Shown in pieces: positions 7,097-14,622 of a stretch of DNA of 44,049 nucleotides. Origin of the DNA: CAZBXE01 sp964496125 (GTDB lineage Bacteria > Chlamydiota > Chlamydiia > Chlamydiales > CAZBXE01); contig CAZBXE010000014.1 of NCBI GenBank assembly GCA_964496125.1, forward strand, positions 1 to 44,049. The letters are read 5' to 3'. The notes under the pieces are model-generated. The model did no database searches. It was not told the DNA's origin and saw only the letters and a list, made by a program, of their open reading frames with translations. Each line of letters opens with the position of its first letter. Positions within the stretch are counted from its first letter, which is position 1. The position numbers were made by a program, and so were the translations under genes.

Positions 7097-8304
7097 TTCT
7101 TCCTCGGATCCATATCACAAGCAATAGGTGTAGTGGGAGGCAAGGAAACATAAGACTCTTGCTCCTTTTTGGGAATCTTCTTGCGAAAAAACCTGGAAAC
7201 GATGCCAAACAAACCTAAAAAACCCGTTGTAAATCCTATAACAGGGTAGAGAGCAAGCGGTCCCATTTCGGCCATAAAGAAGGGGGCCAGAAGCGGACCA
7301 ATCACTGCGCCTAGACCATAGACAAAGAGAAGAACGCTTGTAACTGCCGTAATATTTTCAGGTTCAATCCGATCGCAAACTTGCGTCATCGCAAGGGGAT
7401 AAAGAGTAAAAGACAACCCCCCTAAAACAAACGATGCGATAAGCACAGGCCATAAGTCATGGGGATAAAGAAGGATAAAAAAAGAGGGTATCATTGTTGC
7501 AAAGCTTACACAAATGAGCACCGTGGCCCGGTCAAAAAGATCAGAAAGCTTTCCTAGAGGGAACTGCAAGACAACACCTCCTAGGATTGTTGTGCTCATT
7601 ACCCAGGAGACGGTAAGCGATTCTTGCTGGGCAAAATTAGGAGCAAAACTGTAAATACAGCTTAAAATGGCCCCTGACAGAATGCACCCCAAATAACCGA
7701 AGGGTGATCTGCTAAAAAAATTAAAAATGTTGCATGTTGTGGGGGCTTTTACTTCAGGAGATTTGGCTCTTGTCAAGCAAACAGGCAGCACAGAAAGAGT
7801 GCACAAAGCAGCACCTACAAAAAAAGGCTCTGTTGTTACCAGGTTTGTAAAGTCGAGAAAAAATTGTCCGGTAGCCTGGGAAATATAGAGCGCCATCATA
7901 TAGACCGAAAGCACACGCCCCCTTGTAAATTCTGAACTTACTCCAAGAAGCCAGCTTTCAATGACCACCCATAGTCCAGCAAACGAAACTCCCGCCAGAA
8001 AACGCATCAAAATCCAAAAAAAGACTGCTTCATAAATCCCCTGGAAGATAAGCGATGTAGCGCAAAGGCTGGCAAACACAGCAAAGGAGCGTATATGCCC
8101 CACTCGTCTGATAAGAGGCTCAATCAAAAGAGAGCAAAGGAGCACGCCCGCATAATAAGCCGCATGAACATACCCGACGACTTGTTCCCCATAGCCATCG
8201 CTAAGAATCCTCATACTCATAAAGCTCGACATATAACCGTTACTTAGCATCAAAAGAATGAGGCTTAAGAGAGGGCAAAGCACATTTCGTAGAGTTTGTC
8301 TCAT
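7093..8304 (-). CDS. MFS transporter (YcaD-like)
   Basis: 403 residues from ATG at 8302-8304; an upstream in-frame TTG at 8358 would add 18 residues but abuts the zwf start. About twelve hydrophobic segments span the protein in the 6+6 arrangement of the major facilitator superfamily. The segment RFLAGVSFAGLWVVIESWLL followed by RGRVLSVYMMALYISQATGQ resembles the E. coli YcaD group. The substrate is unknown. It is convergent with the small membrane ORF and divergent from zwf, and its position breaks the chlamydial yqgF-zwf adjacency, consistent with insertion. The C-terminus is polar and ends CDMDPRKN. Confidence 0.85.
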   Translation of the reverse strand: MRQTLRNVLCPLLSLILLMLSNGYMSSFMSMRILSDGYGEQVVGYVHAAYYAGVLLCSLLIEPLIRRVGHIRSFAVFASLCATSLIFQGIYEAVFFWILMRFLAGVSFAGLWVVIESWLLGVSSEFTRGRVLSVYMMALYISQATGQFFLDFTNLVTTEPFFVGAALCTLSVLPVCLTRAKSPEVKAPTTCNIFNFFSRSPFGYLGCILSGAILSCIYSFAPNFAQQESLTVSWVMSTTILGGVVLQFPLGKLSDLFDRATVLICVSFATMIPSFFILLYPHDLWPVLIASFVLGGLSFTLYPLAMTQVCDRIEPENITAVTSVLLFVYGLGAVIGPLLAPFFMAEMGPLALYPVIGFTTGFLGLFGIVSRFFRKKIPKKEQESYVSLPPTTPIACDMDPRKN

Positions 8305-8357
8305 AATCTTCACGATACCTTTTTCCAAAAATAATAGAAAGTGTATGCTGACGAGCA

Positions 8358-9911
8358 ATGGAAAAGAAGGAAAAACAGTTCCAAAATTCTCTTGAAGAAT
8401 TCTTTAGGCGCAACCAAACGGCAGATCCCTGCGCTCTTGTGATTTTCGGGGCAACAGGCGATCTGACAGGGCGTAAACTTGTGCCCGCTCTTTACAATCT
8501 CGCCAGGGAAAATTCCCTGCCTCCTGAGTTTGTCTGCGTAGGGTTTGCAAGACGAGAAAAAACAGATGAGAACTTTCGCGAGGAAATGCGCCAAGCCGTC
8601 AAAGAGCACTCGCGCGTCAAACCCATTGACATGAAAGTATGGGACCAGTTCGGACAACAAATTTACTACCATGTCAGCGACTTTGATAACGATGAAGGGT
8701 ATCAAGCGCTCAAGAAACGACTCGATTTTTTTGATCTTACGAAGGGAACAAGTGGCAATAGAGTCTATTACCTAGCTACGCAGCCTAAATACTTTTCTAC
8801 CGTCATCGAAAAACTGGGACAACACGGCCTTCTTTACAACGAAAAGAAAAGCGATGGACCCTGGTCCCGTGTCATCATTGAAAAGCCGTTTGGAGAAAAC
8901 CTTGTTACTGCCAAAGAGCTCCAACAAGATATTACGCGGTTTCTTGATGAAAAACAAATTTATCGCATTGACCACTACCTCGGCAAAGAGACTGTGCAAA
9001 ACCTTCTTGTTCTTAGGTTTGCAAACCCTGTCTACGAGGCGATTTGGAACAACCGCTATATTGAACAAGTTCAGATCACAGTAGCAGAAGCACAAGGAAT
9101 CGGCACAAGAGGTCACTTCTTTGAAGAAGCAGGAATTCTTCGCGACATCATCCAAAACCACCTTATACAGCTGCTGACGCTAGTGGCTATGGATGCACCA
9201 AGCGCTCTTCGCGCAGAGGATATTCGTAACGAAAAGGTAAAAGTGCTTCACTCAATCCGTCCTTTTCCAGAAGAGGGTCTAGAACGCTTTGCTGTTCGTG
9301 GACAGTATGGCCCTGGGATTGTGGATGGCAAAAAAGTGCTAGGCTACAGGCAGGAAAAAGATGTAGCTCCGAGCTCCATCGTCGAAACCTATGCAGCGTT
9401 TCGTCTTTATATCGACAGCTGGAGATGGGCAGGAGTTCCCTTCTATGTCAGGGCTGGAAAAAGACTTCCCAAAAGGGTGTCCGAGATTGCGATCACCTTC
9501 AAAAATCCACCACTTAACCTCTTTACCCACCATGGTCACTCCCCAAACTCTAACACCATCGTGATCCGTATCCAGCCAGACGAGGGCATTTCCTTGAAGA
9601 TGAACTGCAAAGTTCCTGGCCTTGCCAGCACCATCCATCCTGTCAACATGAACTTTCGTTATGGAACAACGTTTGGTGATGCTCCACCAGAGGCCTATGA
9701 AAGACTGATCTGCGACTGCATCACGGGGGATGGAACTCTTTTTGCAAGAGAAGATGAAGTGCTGGCTTCTTGGACACTTTTTGATCCTATTCTCGAAAGC
9801 TGGAAGCAGCAGCCGGAAGGGGGCTTTCCGAACTATGCCTCTGGCCTTTGGGGGCCTAAGGAAGCAGACAATCTCCTAGCCCAAAATGGACACAAATGGA
9901 GGCTTCCTTAA
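8358..9911 (+). CDS. zwf: Glucose-6-phosphate 1-dehydrogenase
   Basis: 517 residues, full length. It oxidises glucose 6-phosphate to 6-phosphogluconolactone, reducing NADP+, the entry to the pentose phosphate pathway. It shows the Rossmann motif GATGDLTGRKLVPALYNL near residue 30, VIIEKPFG around 170, the active-site signature RIDHYLGKE near residue 200 and the C-terminal VRAGKRLPKR. Start ATG 8358; a TATGCT box at 8344-8349 is close upstream but lacks a convincing -35. It is coupled by a TAATG overlap to opcA and then to pgl, so the first two enzymatic steps and a putative regulator form one unit. Confidence 0.97.
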   Translation: MEKKEKQFQNSLEEFFRRNQTADPCALVIFGATGDLTGRKLVPALYNLARENSLPPEFVCVGFARREKTDENFREEMRQAVKEHSRVKPIDMKVWDQFGQQIYYHVSDFDNDEGYQALKKRLDFFDLTKGTSGNRVYYLATQPKYFSTVIEKLGQHGLLYNEKKSDGPWSRVIIEKPFGENLVTAKELQQDITRFLDEKQIYRIDHYLGKETVQNLLVLRFANPVYEAIWNNRYIEQVQITVAEAQGIGTRGHFFEEAGILRDIIQNHLIQLLTLVAMDAPSALRAEDIRNEKVKVLHSIRPFPEEGLERFAVRGQYGPGIVDGKKVLGYRQEKDVAPSSIVETYAAFRLYIDSWRWAGVPFYVRAGKRLPKRVSEIAITFKNPPLNLFTHHGHSPNSNTIVIRIQPDEGISLKMNCKVPGLASTIHPVNMNFRYGTTFGDAPPEAYERLICDCITGDGTLFAREDEVLASWTLFDPILESWKQQPEGGFPNYASGLWGPKEADNLLAQNGHKWRLP

Positions 9912-10969
9912 TGGAAATCAGGGAAAACATCACTCCCTCCGAAATTGGACCTGAGCTAAACGCCCTTTGGGAAACGCTCCACATCCAAAACAAAGTGAAA
10001 GCCTGTCTTTTTAACCTCATTCTCTTTACTGATGAGGAAAGGCGTCTTCCTTACTTTGAAAAAGTACTCGACAATGTGATTGAAACCTTCCCGTGCCGCA
10101 TCTTTTTCATCGAACAGTGTGAAGAAGAAGAATTGCAAGTCTCTATCTCAGCACAAACAGTAGGTAAAGGAGAAATGACTCTTGCCTGCGATAAGATTAG
10201 CATAAGAGCGAGCAAAGAAGAGCTTGCGCACGTGCCGTTTCTGATTCTGCCTCATCTTGTTTCTGATCTTCCGATCTTTCTGATCTGGGGGCAAGACCCC
10301 ACAAAAGAAAACGCCCTTCTCTTCTCGCTGCAAAAACTTGCTTGTCGTGTCATTGTCGACTCTGAGTCCTCCAAAAACCTAAAAAGCTTTAGCAAACACA
10401 TGCTCAAGCTCTTAAAAGATATGCCCTGCGACTTTATCGATATGAATTGGATACGGATTGGAGGATGGAGAACTGTTTTTGCACAGGTATTCTCCAATAA
10501 GGAGAACATCAAAATATTAGAAGAGTGTCAATCGGTACGCATCGTGTATAATGGCGCCTCTTCTCAGCTTTTCCATCATTCCGAGATGATGGCAACCTAC
10601 TTTCTTGGCTGGCTGGCTGCGGAGTTCGGTTGGACAAAAAAAGCAGAGGCGCAGAAAAAAATCTACCAGTTGGGTGAAAGAGAAATCCAGGTCGAAATTG
10701 TGGCGGAAAAAACAGAGCACCTTCCTCCAGGAGCTCTTTTAGAGTGTACGATCACAGCAGAGGAAGGCGTTTCTGTTCATTTTTTCCGAAAAGGGAAGGA
10801 GGCAAAAGTCTATGTCTCTTCTGCCAATTTGCAAAAATGCCAAGTCCCGCACGCCTACTATCTTCCGACTCTAAAACGGGGCCTTTCCTTCATTAAGGAG
10901 ATCTTCTACGCTGAACCTACCGATACTTACAAAGAGGTTTTAAAAGCCATCGAAGGATACGGGGCATGA
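9911..10969 (+). CDS. opcA: OpcA-like glucose-6-phosphate dehydrogenase assembly/effector protein
   Basis: 352 residues from ATG at 9911. This start is chosen over an ATG at 9896 because a GGAGG at 9898-9902 lies 8 nt ahead of it and it forms a TAATG overlap with the zwf stop. OpcA proteins of cyanobacteria and actinobacteria bind and activate G6PDH. The central block VPFLILPHLVSDLPIFLIWG matches the family's hydrophobic strand followed by a Trp-containing turn. The position between zwf and pgl strongly supports the role. Overall similarity to the classic OpcA cannot be measured here, so the name rests on the motif plus context. The stop overlaps the pgl start (ATGA). Confidence 0.8.
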   Translation: MEIRENITPSEIGPELNALWETLHIQNKVKACLFNLILFTDEERRLPYFEKVLDNVIETFPCRIFFIEQCEEEELQVSISAQTVGKGEMTLACDKISIRASKEELAHVPFLILPHLVSDLPIFLIWGQDPTKENALLFSLQKLACRVIVDSESSKNLKSFSKHMLKLLKDMPCDFIDMNWIRIGGWRTVFAQVFSNKENIKILEECQSVRIVYNGASSQLFHHSEMMATYFLGWLAAEFGWTKKAEAQKKIYQLGEREIQVEIVAEKTEHLPPGALLECTITAEEGVSVHFFRKGKEAKVYVSSANLQKCQVPHAYYLPTLKRGLSFIKEIFYAEPTDTYKEVLKAIEGYGA

Positions 10970-11658
10970 CACTCCTTGTCCCGGGCAATGAAAGCGAGAC
11001 TGTTGCCTTTGCGACGGATCATCTCATTCAAACGGCCAAGGCCACCCTCCAAAAGCAACCCTTTTTTTCCCTTGCTCTTTCGGGCGGTTCCACACCAAAA
11101 AAGATTTACTCAGCTCTTGCCGAGAGGAAAAACGACCTGGATTACACTAGAGTGCTTCTCTTCTGGGGTGATGAGAGAGGCGTGCCTCCGAGAGACCCTG
11201 AAAGCAACTACCACATGGCGATGACTGCAGGCCTTTCTTCACTTCCCTTTTTGCCGGAACATGTCTTTCGAATGAAAGTCGAAGAACAGCCGGAAGATAA
11301 CGCGCAGCTCTACGAGAAAACGCTACTTGCAAAAACAAACGGAAGGCTCGATTTTATTATGTTAGGCCTTGGAGATGATGGTCACACGGCCTCTCTTTTT
11401 CCCCATAGTCCCCTCCTCGAGGAAAAGAAAAAACTCGTGGCGGCAGCCTATATTTCAGAAAAAAAGCAGTGGCGCATGACGCTCACTTTTCCCTGCATCA
11501 ATAAAGCCACACTCGCTGTCTTCTATGTTCTGGGGCAAGGCAAGGCAGCCATCTTAGAAAAAGTACTCAAGGGCAAGCCTCACGCCTACCCTGCTCAATG
11601 TGTCAGAAACCCAAATACCCTTTGGGTTTCTGACAGCAGCGCAGCCACACTTCTCTAA
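10966..11658 (+). CDS. pgl: 6-phosphogluconolactonase
   Basis: 230 residues; DevB/SOL family. It hydrolyses the lactone made by Zwf to 6-phosphogluconate. Family blocks seen: LALSGGSTPKKIYSAL near residue 38, VLLFWGDERGVPPRDPESNY around residue 62, and LGLGDDGHTASLFPHSPLL around residue 137, containing the catalytic His. Start ATG overlaps the opcA stop as ATGA, so it is translationally coupled. Its 3' end overlaps the convergent collagen-like gene by 4 bp, with no room for a separate terminator. Confidence 0.96.
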   Translation: MTLLVPGNESETVAFATDHLIQTAKATLQKQPFFSLALSGGSTPKKIYSALAERKNDLDYTRVLLFWGDERGVPPRDPESNYHMAMTAGLSSLPFLPEHVFRMKVEEQPEDNAQLYEKTLLAKTNGRLDFIMLGLGDDGHTASLFPHSPLLEEKKKLVAAAYISEKKQWRMTLTFPCINKATLAVFYVLGQGKAAILEKVLKGKPHAYPAQCVRNPNTLWVSDSSAATLL

Positions 11659-12368
11659 TTTGTGCTATCAGAAATTCTGATGATAGTAATCGAGCCCACA
11701 CTATCCATCGGACTCGGACCAAAATAAAACCCATGGGTATCGACGTTTTTAACGCTTAGTGTTTGACCGGTGGGTGCAGTATTTGGCACAACGAAAATTT
11801 GTTGCAAAACAAAATTTCCGCTAAAAGCTTCTATGCTAGAATTAGAGGTTTGGAACTGAAATGCCCGCGAGATCGTATTGATGGGTACACTGTCAAACAC
11901 AAACTGAATGTTTTGATTTTGCGGCGCTACTCCTTGGCTAATACCACCAAGATTTGCGTAATATATGGGAATCTCAACATGAACAAAATAATGGCCAGGT
12001 AAAAGATTAAAAACGTTATTCGATGTTTGTGTTATTGTTGCACCAAAGACAGTGCCTAAGTTCGGAAAAGAAACAAGGGCGTTTGGAGAAACTGTGACAT
12101 TGGGATTCGTTTGCGCAAAAAGATGATCCAATTGGGCCTGAAGTGATGCGCCTGTTGCGCCTGTAGCCCCTGTTGCGCCAGTAGCTCCTGTTGCGCCTGT
12201 TGCGCCTGTTGCGCCTGGCGGCCCCTGGCCTGGGGCCTTGCAAGAAGACATCAGCACTGGCAAACTAAGTCCTTCCTCGGATGTATCCCAAAAAAACTCG
12301 GTTGCATTTGCAGAGGCCCATGTAGCTACTGTCAAAAATAACACTCGAATCCAAACCGCTCTATTCAT
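11655..12368 (-). CDS. Secreted collagen-like protein with C-terminal globular domain
   Basis: 237 residues. An N-terminal signal peptide (about residues 1-22, VWIRVLFLTVATWASANA) is followed by a short linker with one Cys, then a run of Gly-X-Thr triplets (GPP then eight GAT) at residues 51-75, and a beta-rich globular domain of about 160 residues containing LLPGHYFVHVEIPIYYAN. Collagen stalk plus C-terminal beta domain resembles BclA-type and C1q/TNF-like trimeric surface proteins, so a trimeric adhesin or coat filament is inferred. The triplet run is coded by near-identical 9-bp repeats (12150-12225), which could change in number. A GGGGAG precedes the ATG, and the barrel gene upstream ends 9 nt before it, suggesting an operon. 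Confidence 0.85.
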   Translation of the reverse strand: MNRAVWIRVLFLTVATWASANATEFFWDTSEEGLSLPVLMSSCKAPGQGPPGATGATGATGATGATGATGATGASLQAQLDHLFAQTNPNVTVSPNALVSFPNLGTVFGATITQTSNNVFNLLPGHYFVHVEIPIYYANLGGISQGVAPQNQNIQFVFDSVPINTISRAFQFQTSNSSIEAFSGNFVLQQIFVVPNTAPTGQTLSVKNVDTHGFYFGPSPMDSVGSITIIRISDSTN

Positions 12369-12377
12369 ATGTCTCCC

Positions 12378-13271
12378 CTACCAGTTCCAGTCCCAGCAGC
12401 AGCTGTGACTTGTGTAAAACGCACCATCTCGTCTAAACGGCTGCGTATAAATCGGGCAAGGGTCATAACAGGCTACCCTCGCCCCAACAAAATACTCACA
12501 TAAGACCTCAAAGGGCAAGAAAAGAGACACCTTTCCCTGCACGTTCGTCTGATACACTTGATCGTATGTTACACGAAAATCTACACGAAAAAATTGCATA
12601 AAGTCAAGCTCAAGACGTCCCATAGCCCCAGGAACATGTTCAGAAGCTGCACTTCTCTTGTAAAAATAGCCCCCTGCACCAGCATAAATACGACAATATC
12701 GAATGTAGCCCAAAGCAAAGCCTACTTCTCCATCACACCCGAGATTCGCTCTTTCATACTCTCTACGCTCGGCCCGGTAACCCGCAGAGTACTCATCAAA
12801 AACACAAAGTTCAAGAAGGCGCGAGCTATACTTTTCCGGAAAATACCCGTTTAGCCTAAAGTCAAAGCAGGGACCGAGTGACTCAAAACCAAGGCCTACC
12901 CATTGGAAGGTGCCATAAGGGGTTTGCCTTACATCATAAAAACCATTAACCCCAAGGAGACGGCAAGGAAAAAAACGATCAGCAATACGGATGCCCCCAC
13001 CGACACTGCCTGCCATTTTTTTTTCTTGGAGCAAATAACCGTGGGCATCAAAGATGACCTGAACCCCAGAATAAAACCTAGGAAGTAGCACAGCTACACC
13101 GGCTTCTCCATACCTTCCTTGGAGGCCTAAGGTATTGCCTCCCGAAAAAGCACTTTCTAGGCGGATCGTCAAGATGTCTTCGGCATTAGCATAAAGGGAA
13201 AAGGTCTGCAAAAGCAACAGGAGTGCGAAGAAAGAGTCAACTATAAAACCTTTTGCTTTATCGAATCTCAT
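12378..13271 (-). CDS. Outer-membrane beta-barrel resembling the inverse autotransporter (intimin/invasin) translocator
   Basis: 297 residues from ATG at 13269-13271 (a TTG at 13283 is too close to the GGAGG). After a signal peptide (FIVDSFFALLLLLQTFSLYANA) the protein is made of alternating beta strands. The block LLGVNGFYDVRQTPYGTFQW then GLGFESL and FRLNGYFPEKYS closely follows the inverse-autotransporter pattern 'GxNxFYDxx..G..RxGxGxE......xNxYxP'. No passenger domain follows; the chain ends in an unusual CCWDWNW. It has many Cys residues, as expected for a chlamydial disulphide-linked envelope. Together with the adjacent collagen-like protein it may form a surface module. The barrel assignment is well supported, its partner is inference. 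Confidence 0.75.
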   Translation of the reverse strand: MRFDKAKGFIVDSFFALLLLLQTFSLYANAEDILTIRLESAFSGGNTLGLQGRYGEAGVAVLLPRFYSGVQVIFDAHGYLLQEKKMAGSVGGGIRIADRFFPCRLLGVNGFYDVRQTPYGTFQWVGLGFESLGPCFDFRLNGYFPEKYSSRLLELCVFDEYSAGYRAERREYERANLGCDGEVGFALGYIRYCRIYAGAGGYFYKRSAASEHVPGAMGRLELDFMQFFRVDFRVTYDQVYQTNVQGKVSLFLPFEVLCEYFVGARVACYDPCPIYTQPFRRDGAFYTSHSCCWDWNW

Positions 13272-13390
13272 CAAAGAAAACAAAGCCTCCCAAATGTGGA
13301 CACAGTTAATCGGAACTTATCAGATTAAAGATTTAATTCAATGTTTTTTTCTAAGTGACTCGAATCTAAGAAGTGGATATCATAAGCGTC

Positions 13391-14365
13391 ATGATCGTTC
13401 TTGGAATCGAAAGCACATGCGATGAGACAGCTGCAGCTGTTGTCAAGGATGGGAAAGAAATTCTCTCAAGCGTCATCCGCTCACAGATCGAGCTCCATGA
13501 AAAGTATGGAGGGGTATTCCCTGAGATTGCTTCCAGGCAACATATCGAAGACCTGCTGCCTGTCATTGATGAAGCTCTTCAAAGAGCTAATGTCACTTTA
13601 GAAGATATCGATCTTATCGCGGCAGCACAGGGGCCTGGGCTCATTGGAGCGCTCCTCATGGGATTCAACGCAGGAAAAACCTTAGCCCTTGTAAAGAAAA
13701 AACCATTTATCGGCGTCAATCATGTGGAGGCACATCTGTTTGCAACGTATATGACACAACAAGATGCCATTACCTTCCCCTGCCTAGGCCTTGTTCTTTC
13801 AGGGGGGCATTCCGCCCTTCTTAAAATGGAAAGCATCACGAAGTTTAGCTTGATTGGACAGACCGTGGATGACGCACTTGGAGAGGCGTTTGATAAATGT
13901 GCCAAAATTTTAGGGCTGCCCTATCCGGGCGGCCCTGAAGTAGAAAGGCTAGCGAAAAGAGGCAAAGAGAACTTTGCCTTTAAAGCAGGACAGGTAAAAG
14001 AAAGACCCTTTGCCTTTTCCTTTAGCGGCCTTAAGACGGCAGTATTATACGCAGCAAGAGATTACCCTGAGCAAAAAGAGGATATCGCTGCTTCTTTTCA
14101 AAAGGCGGCTTTCGAAGATGTGAAGAAGAAGGCCCTACTTGCAATGCAAACGTATGGGTTAAAGTGCGTACTCATAGGCGGAGGTGTCGCGATGAACAAA
14201 AATCTACGAGTTGTTTTAGAGGAAAAACTGCCTTGCTTTTGGCCAAGCCGTGAGATGACAACGGACAATGCGGCCATGATTGCAGGTCTAGGGAACAAAC
14301 TTTTCGTAGAAAGGGGGCACGGAGATCCCATGAGAAGTGAGCCCTACACCCAATGGAAGATTTAG
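13391..14365 (+). CDS. tsaD: tRNA N6-threonylcarbamoyladenosine transferase catalytic subunit
   Basis: 324 residues from ATG at 13391, which gives the family N-terminus MIVLGIESTCDETAAAVV; a GTG 18 nt upstream is possible but adds atypical residues. It transfers the threonylcarbamoyl group to A37 of ANN-decoding tRNAs. Visible are the ASKHA nucleotide-binding blocks, the metal-binding HVEAH near residue 115, GLVLSGGHSALL, and GGVAMNKNLR. A single complete gene on the plus strand, divergent from the surface-protein pair. Confidence 0.96.
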   Translation: MIVLGIESTCDETAAAVVKDGKEILSSVIRSQIELHEKYGGVFPEIASRQHIEDLLPVIDEALQRANVTLEDIDLIAAAQGPGLIGALLMGFNAGKTLALVKKKPFIGVNHVEAHLFATYMTQQDAITFPCLGLVLSGGHSALLKMESITKFSLIGQTVDDALGEAFDKCAKILGLPYPGGPEVERLAKRGKENFAFKAGQVKERPFAFSFSGLKTAVLYAARDYPEQKEDIAASFQKAAFEDVKKKALLAMQTYGLKCVLIGGGVAMNKNLRVVLEEKLPCFWPSREMTTDNAAMIAGLGNKLFVERGHGDPMRSEPYTQWKI

Positions 14366-14411
14366 CCTTTGTTTGCTATCATTTATTTTAACGTTTTCAA
14401 GAAATTCTTCC

Positions 14412-14440
14412 TTGTGTATTTTACAGTTTTTAGGTATGAT
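14412..14440 (+). promoter_or_regulatory. Putative promoter of the rpmG-lolC/E-lolD unit
   Basis: TTGTGT at 14412-14417 and TATGAT at 14435-14440 (five of six to consensus) with a 17-bp spacer. The predicted start near 14447 gives a leader of about 20 nt carrying AGAGGG before the rpmG ATG. Confidence 0.55.
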
Positions 14441-14466
14441 GGCTGCCAAACAGAGAGGGTTTTCCT

Positions 14467-14622
14467 ATGGCAACAAAAAGAGAAAGAATAAAACTAAAAA
14501 GCTCCAAGAGCCACTACCAGTATCACACTATAAAAAATAAATCCAACACACCTGATCGAATCACTTTGATTAAGTACGACCCGGTTGTTCGTCAGCATGT
14601 GGAGTTCAAGGAAGCGAAGTAA
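14467..14622 (+). CDS. rpmG: 50S ribosomal protein L33
   Basis: 51 residues, beginning MATKRERIKLKSS and ending HVEFKEAK, close to chlamydial L33 (which I recall as also ending FKEAK after a RRHV block). It is a small basic protein of the large subunit. The typical zinc-binding CxxC pairs of some L33 forms are absent, so this is the zinc-independent type. The stop overlaps the next start as TAATG, tying it to the Lol genes; the rpmG-lolC/E-lolD order is one I recall from Chlamydia. It is short and easily missed by length filters. Confidence 0.93.
   Translation: MATKRERIKLKSSKSHYQYHTIKNKSNTPDRITLIKYDPVVRQHVEFKEAK

Noticed and set aside
8344..8349. TATGCT as the zwf -10 box
   Set aside because: No convincing -35 element at 16-18 bp upstream (TTTTCC only) and it would leave almost no leader; kept only as a remark in the zwf entry.
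8305..8358. Upstream TTG start for the MFS transporter
   Set aside because: It would abut the first codon of zwf and use up the whole promoter spacer; ATG at 8304 gives the normal MFS N-terminus.
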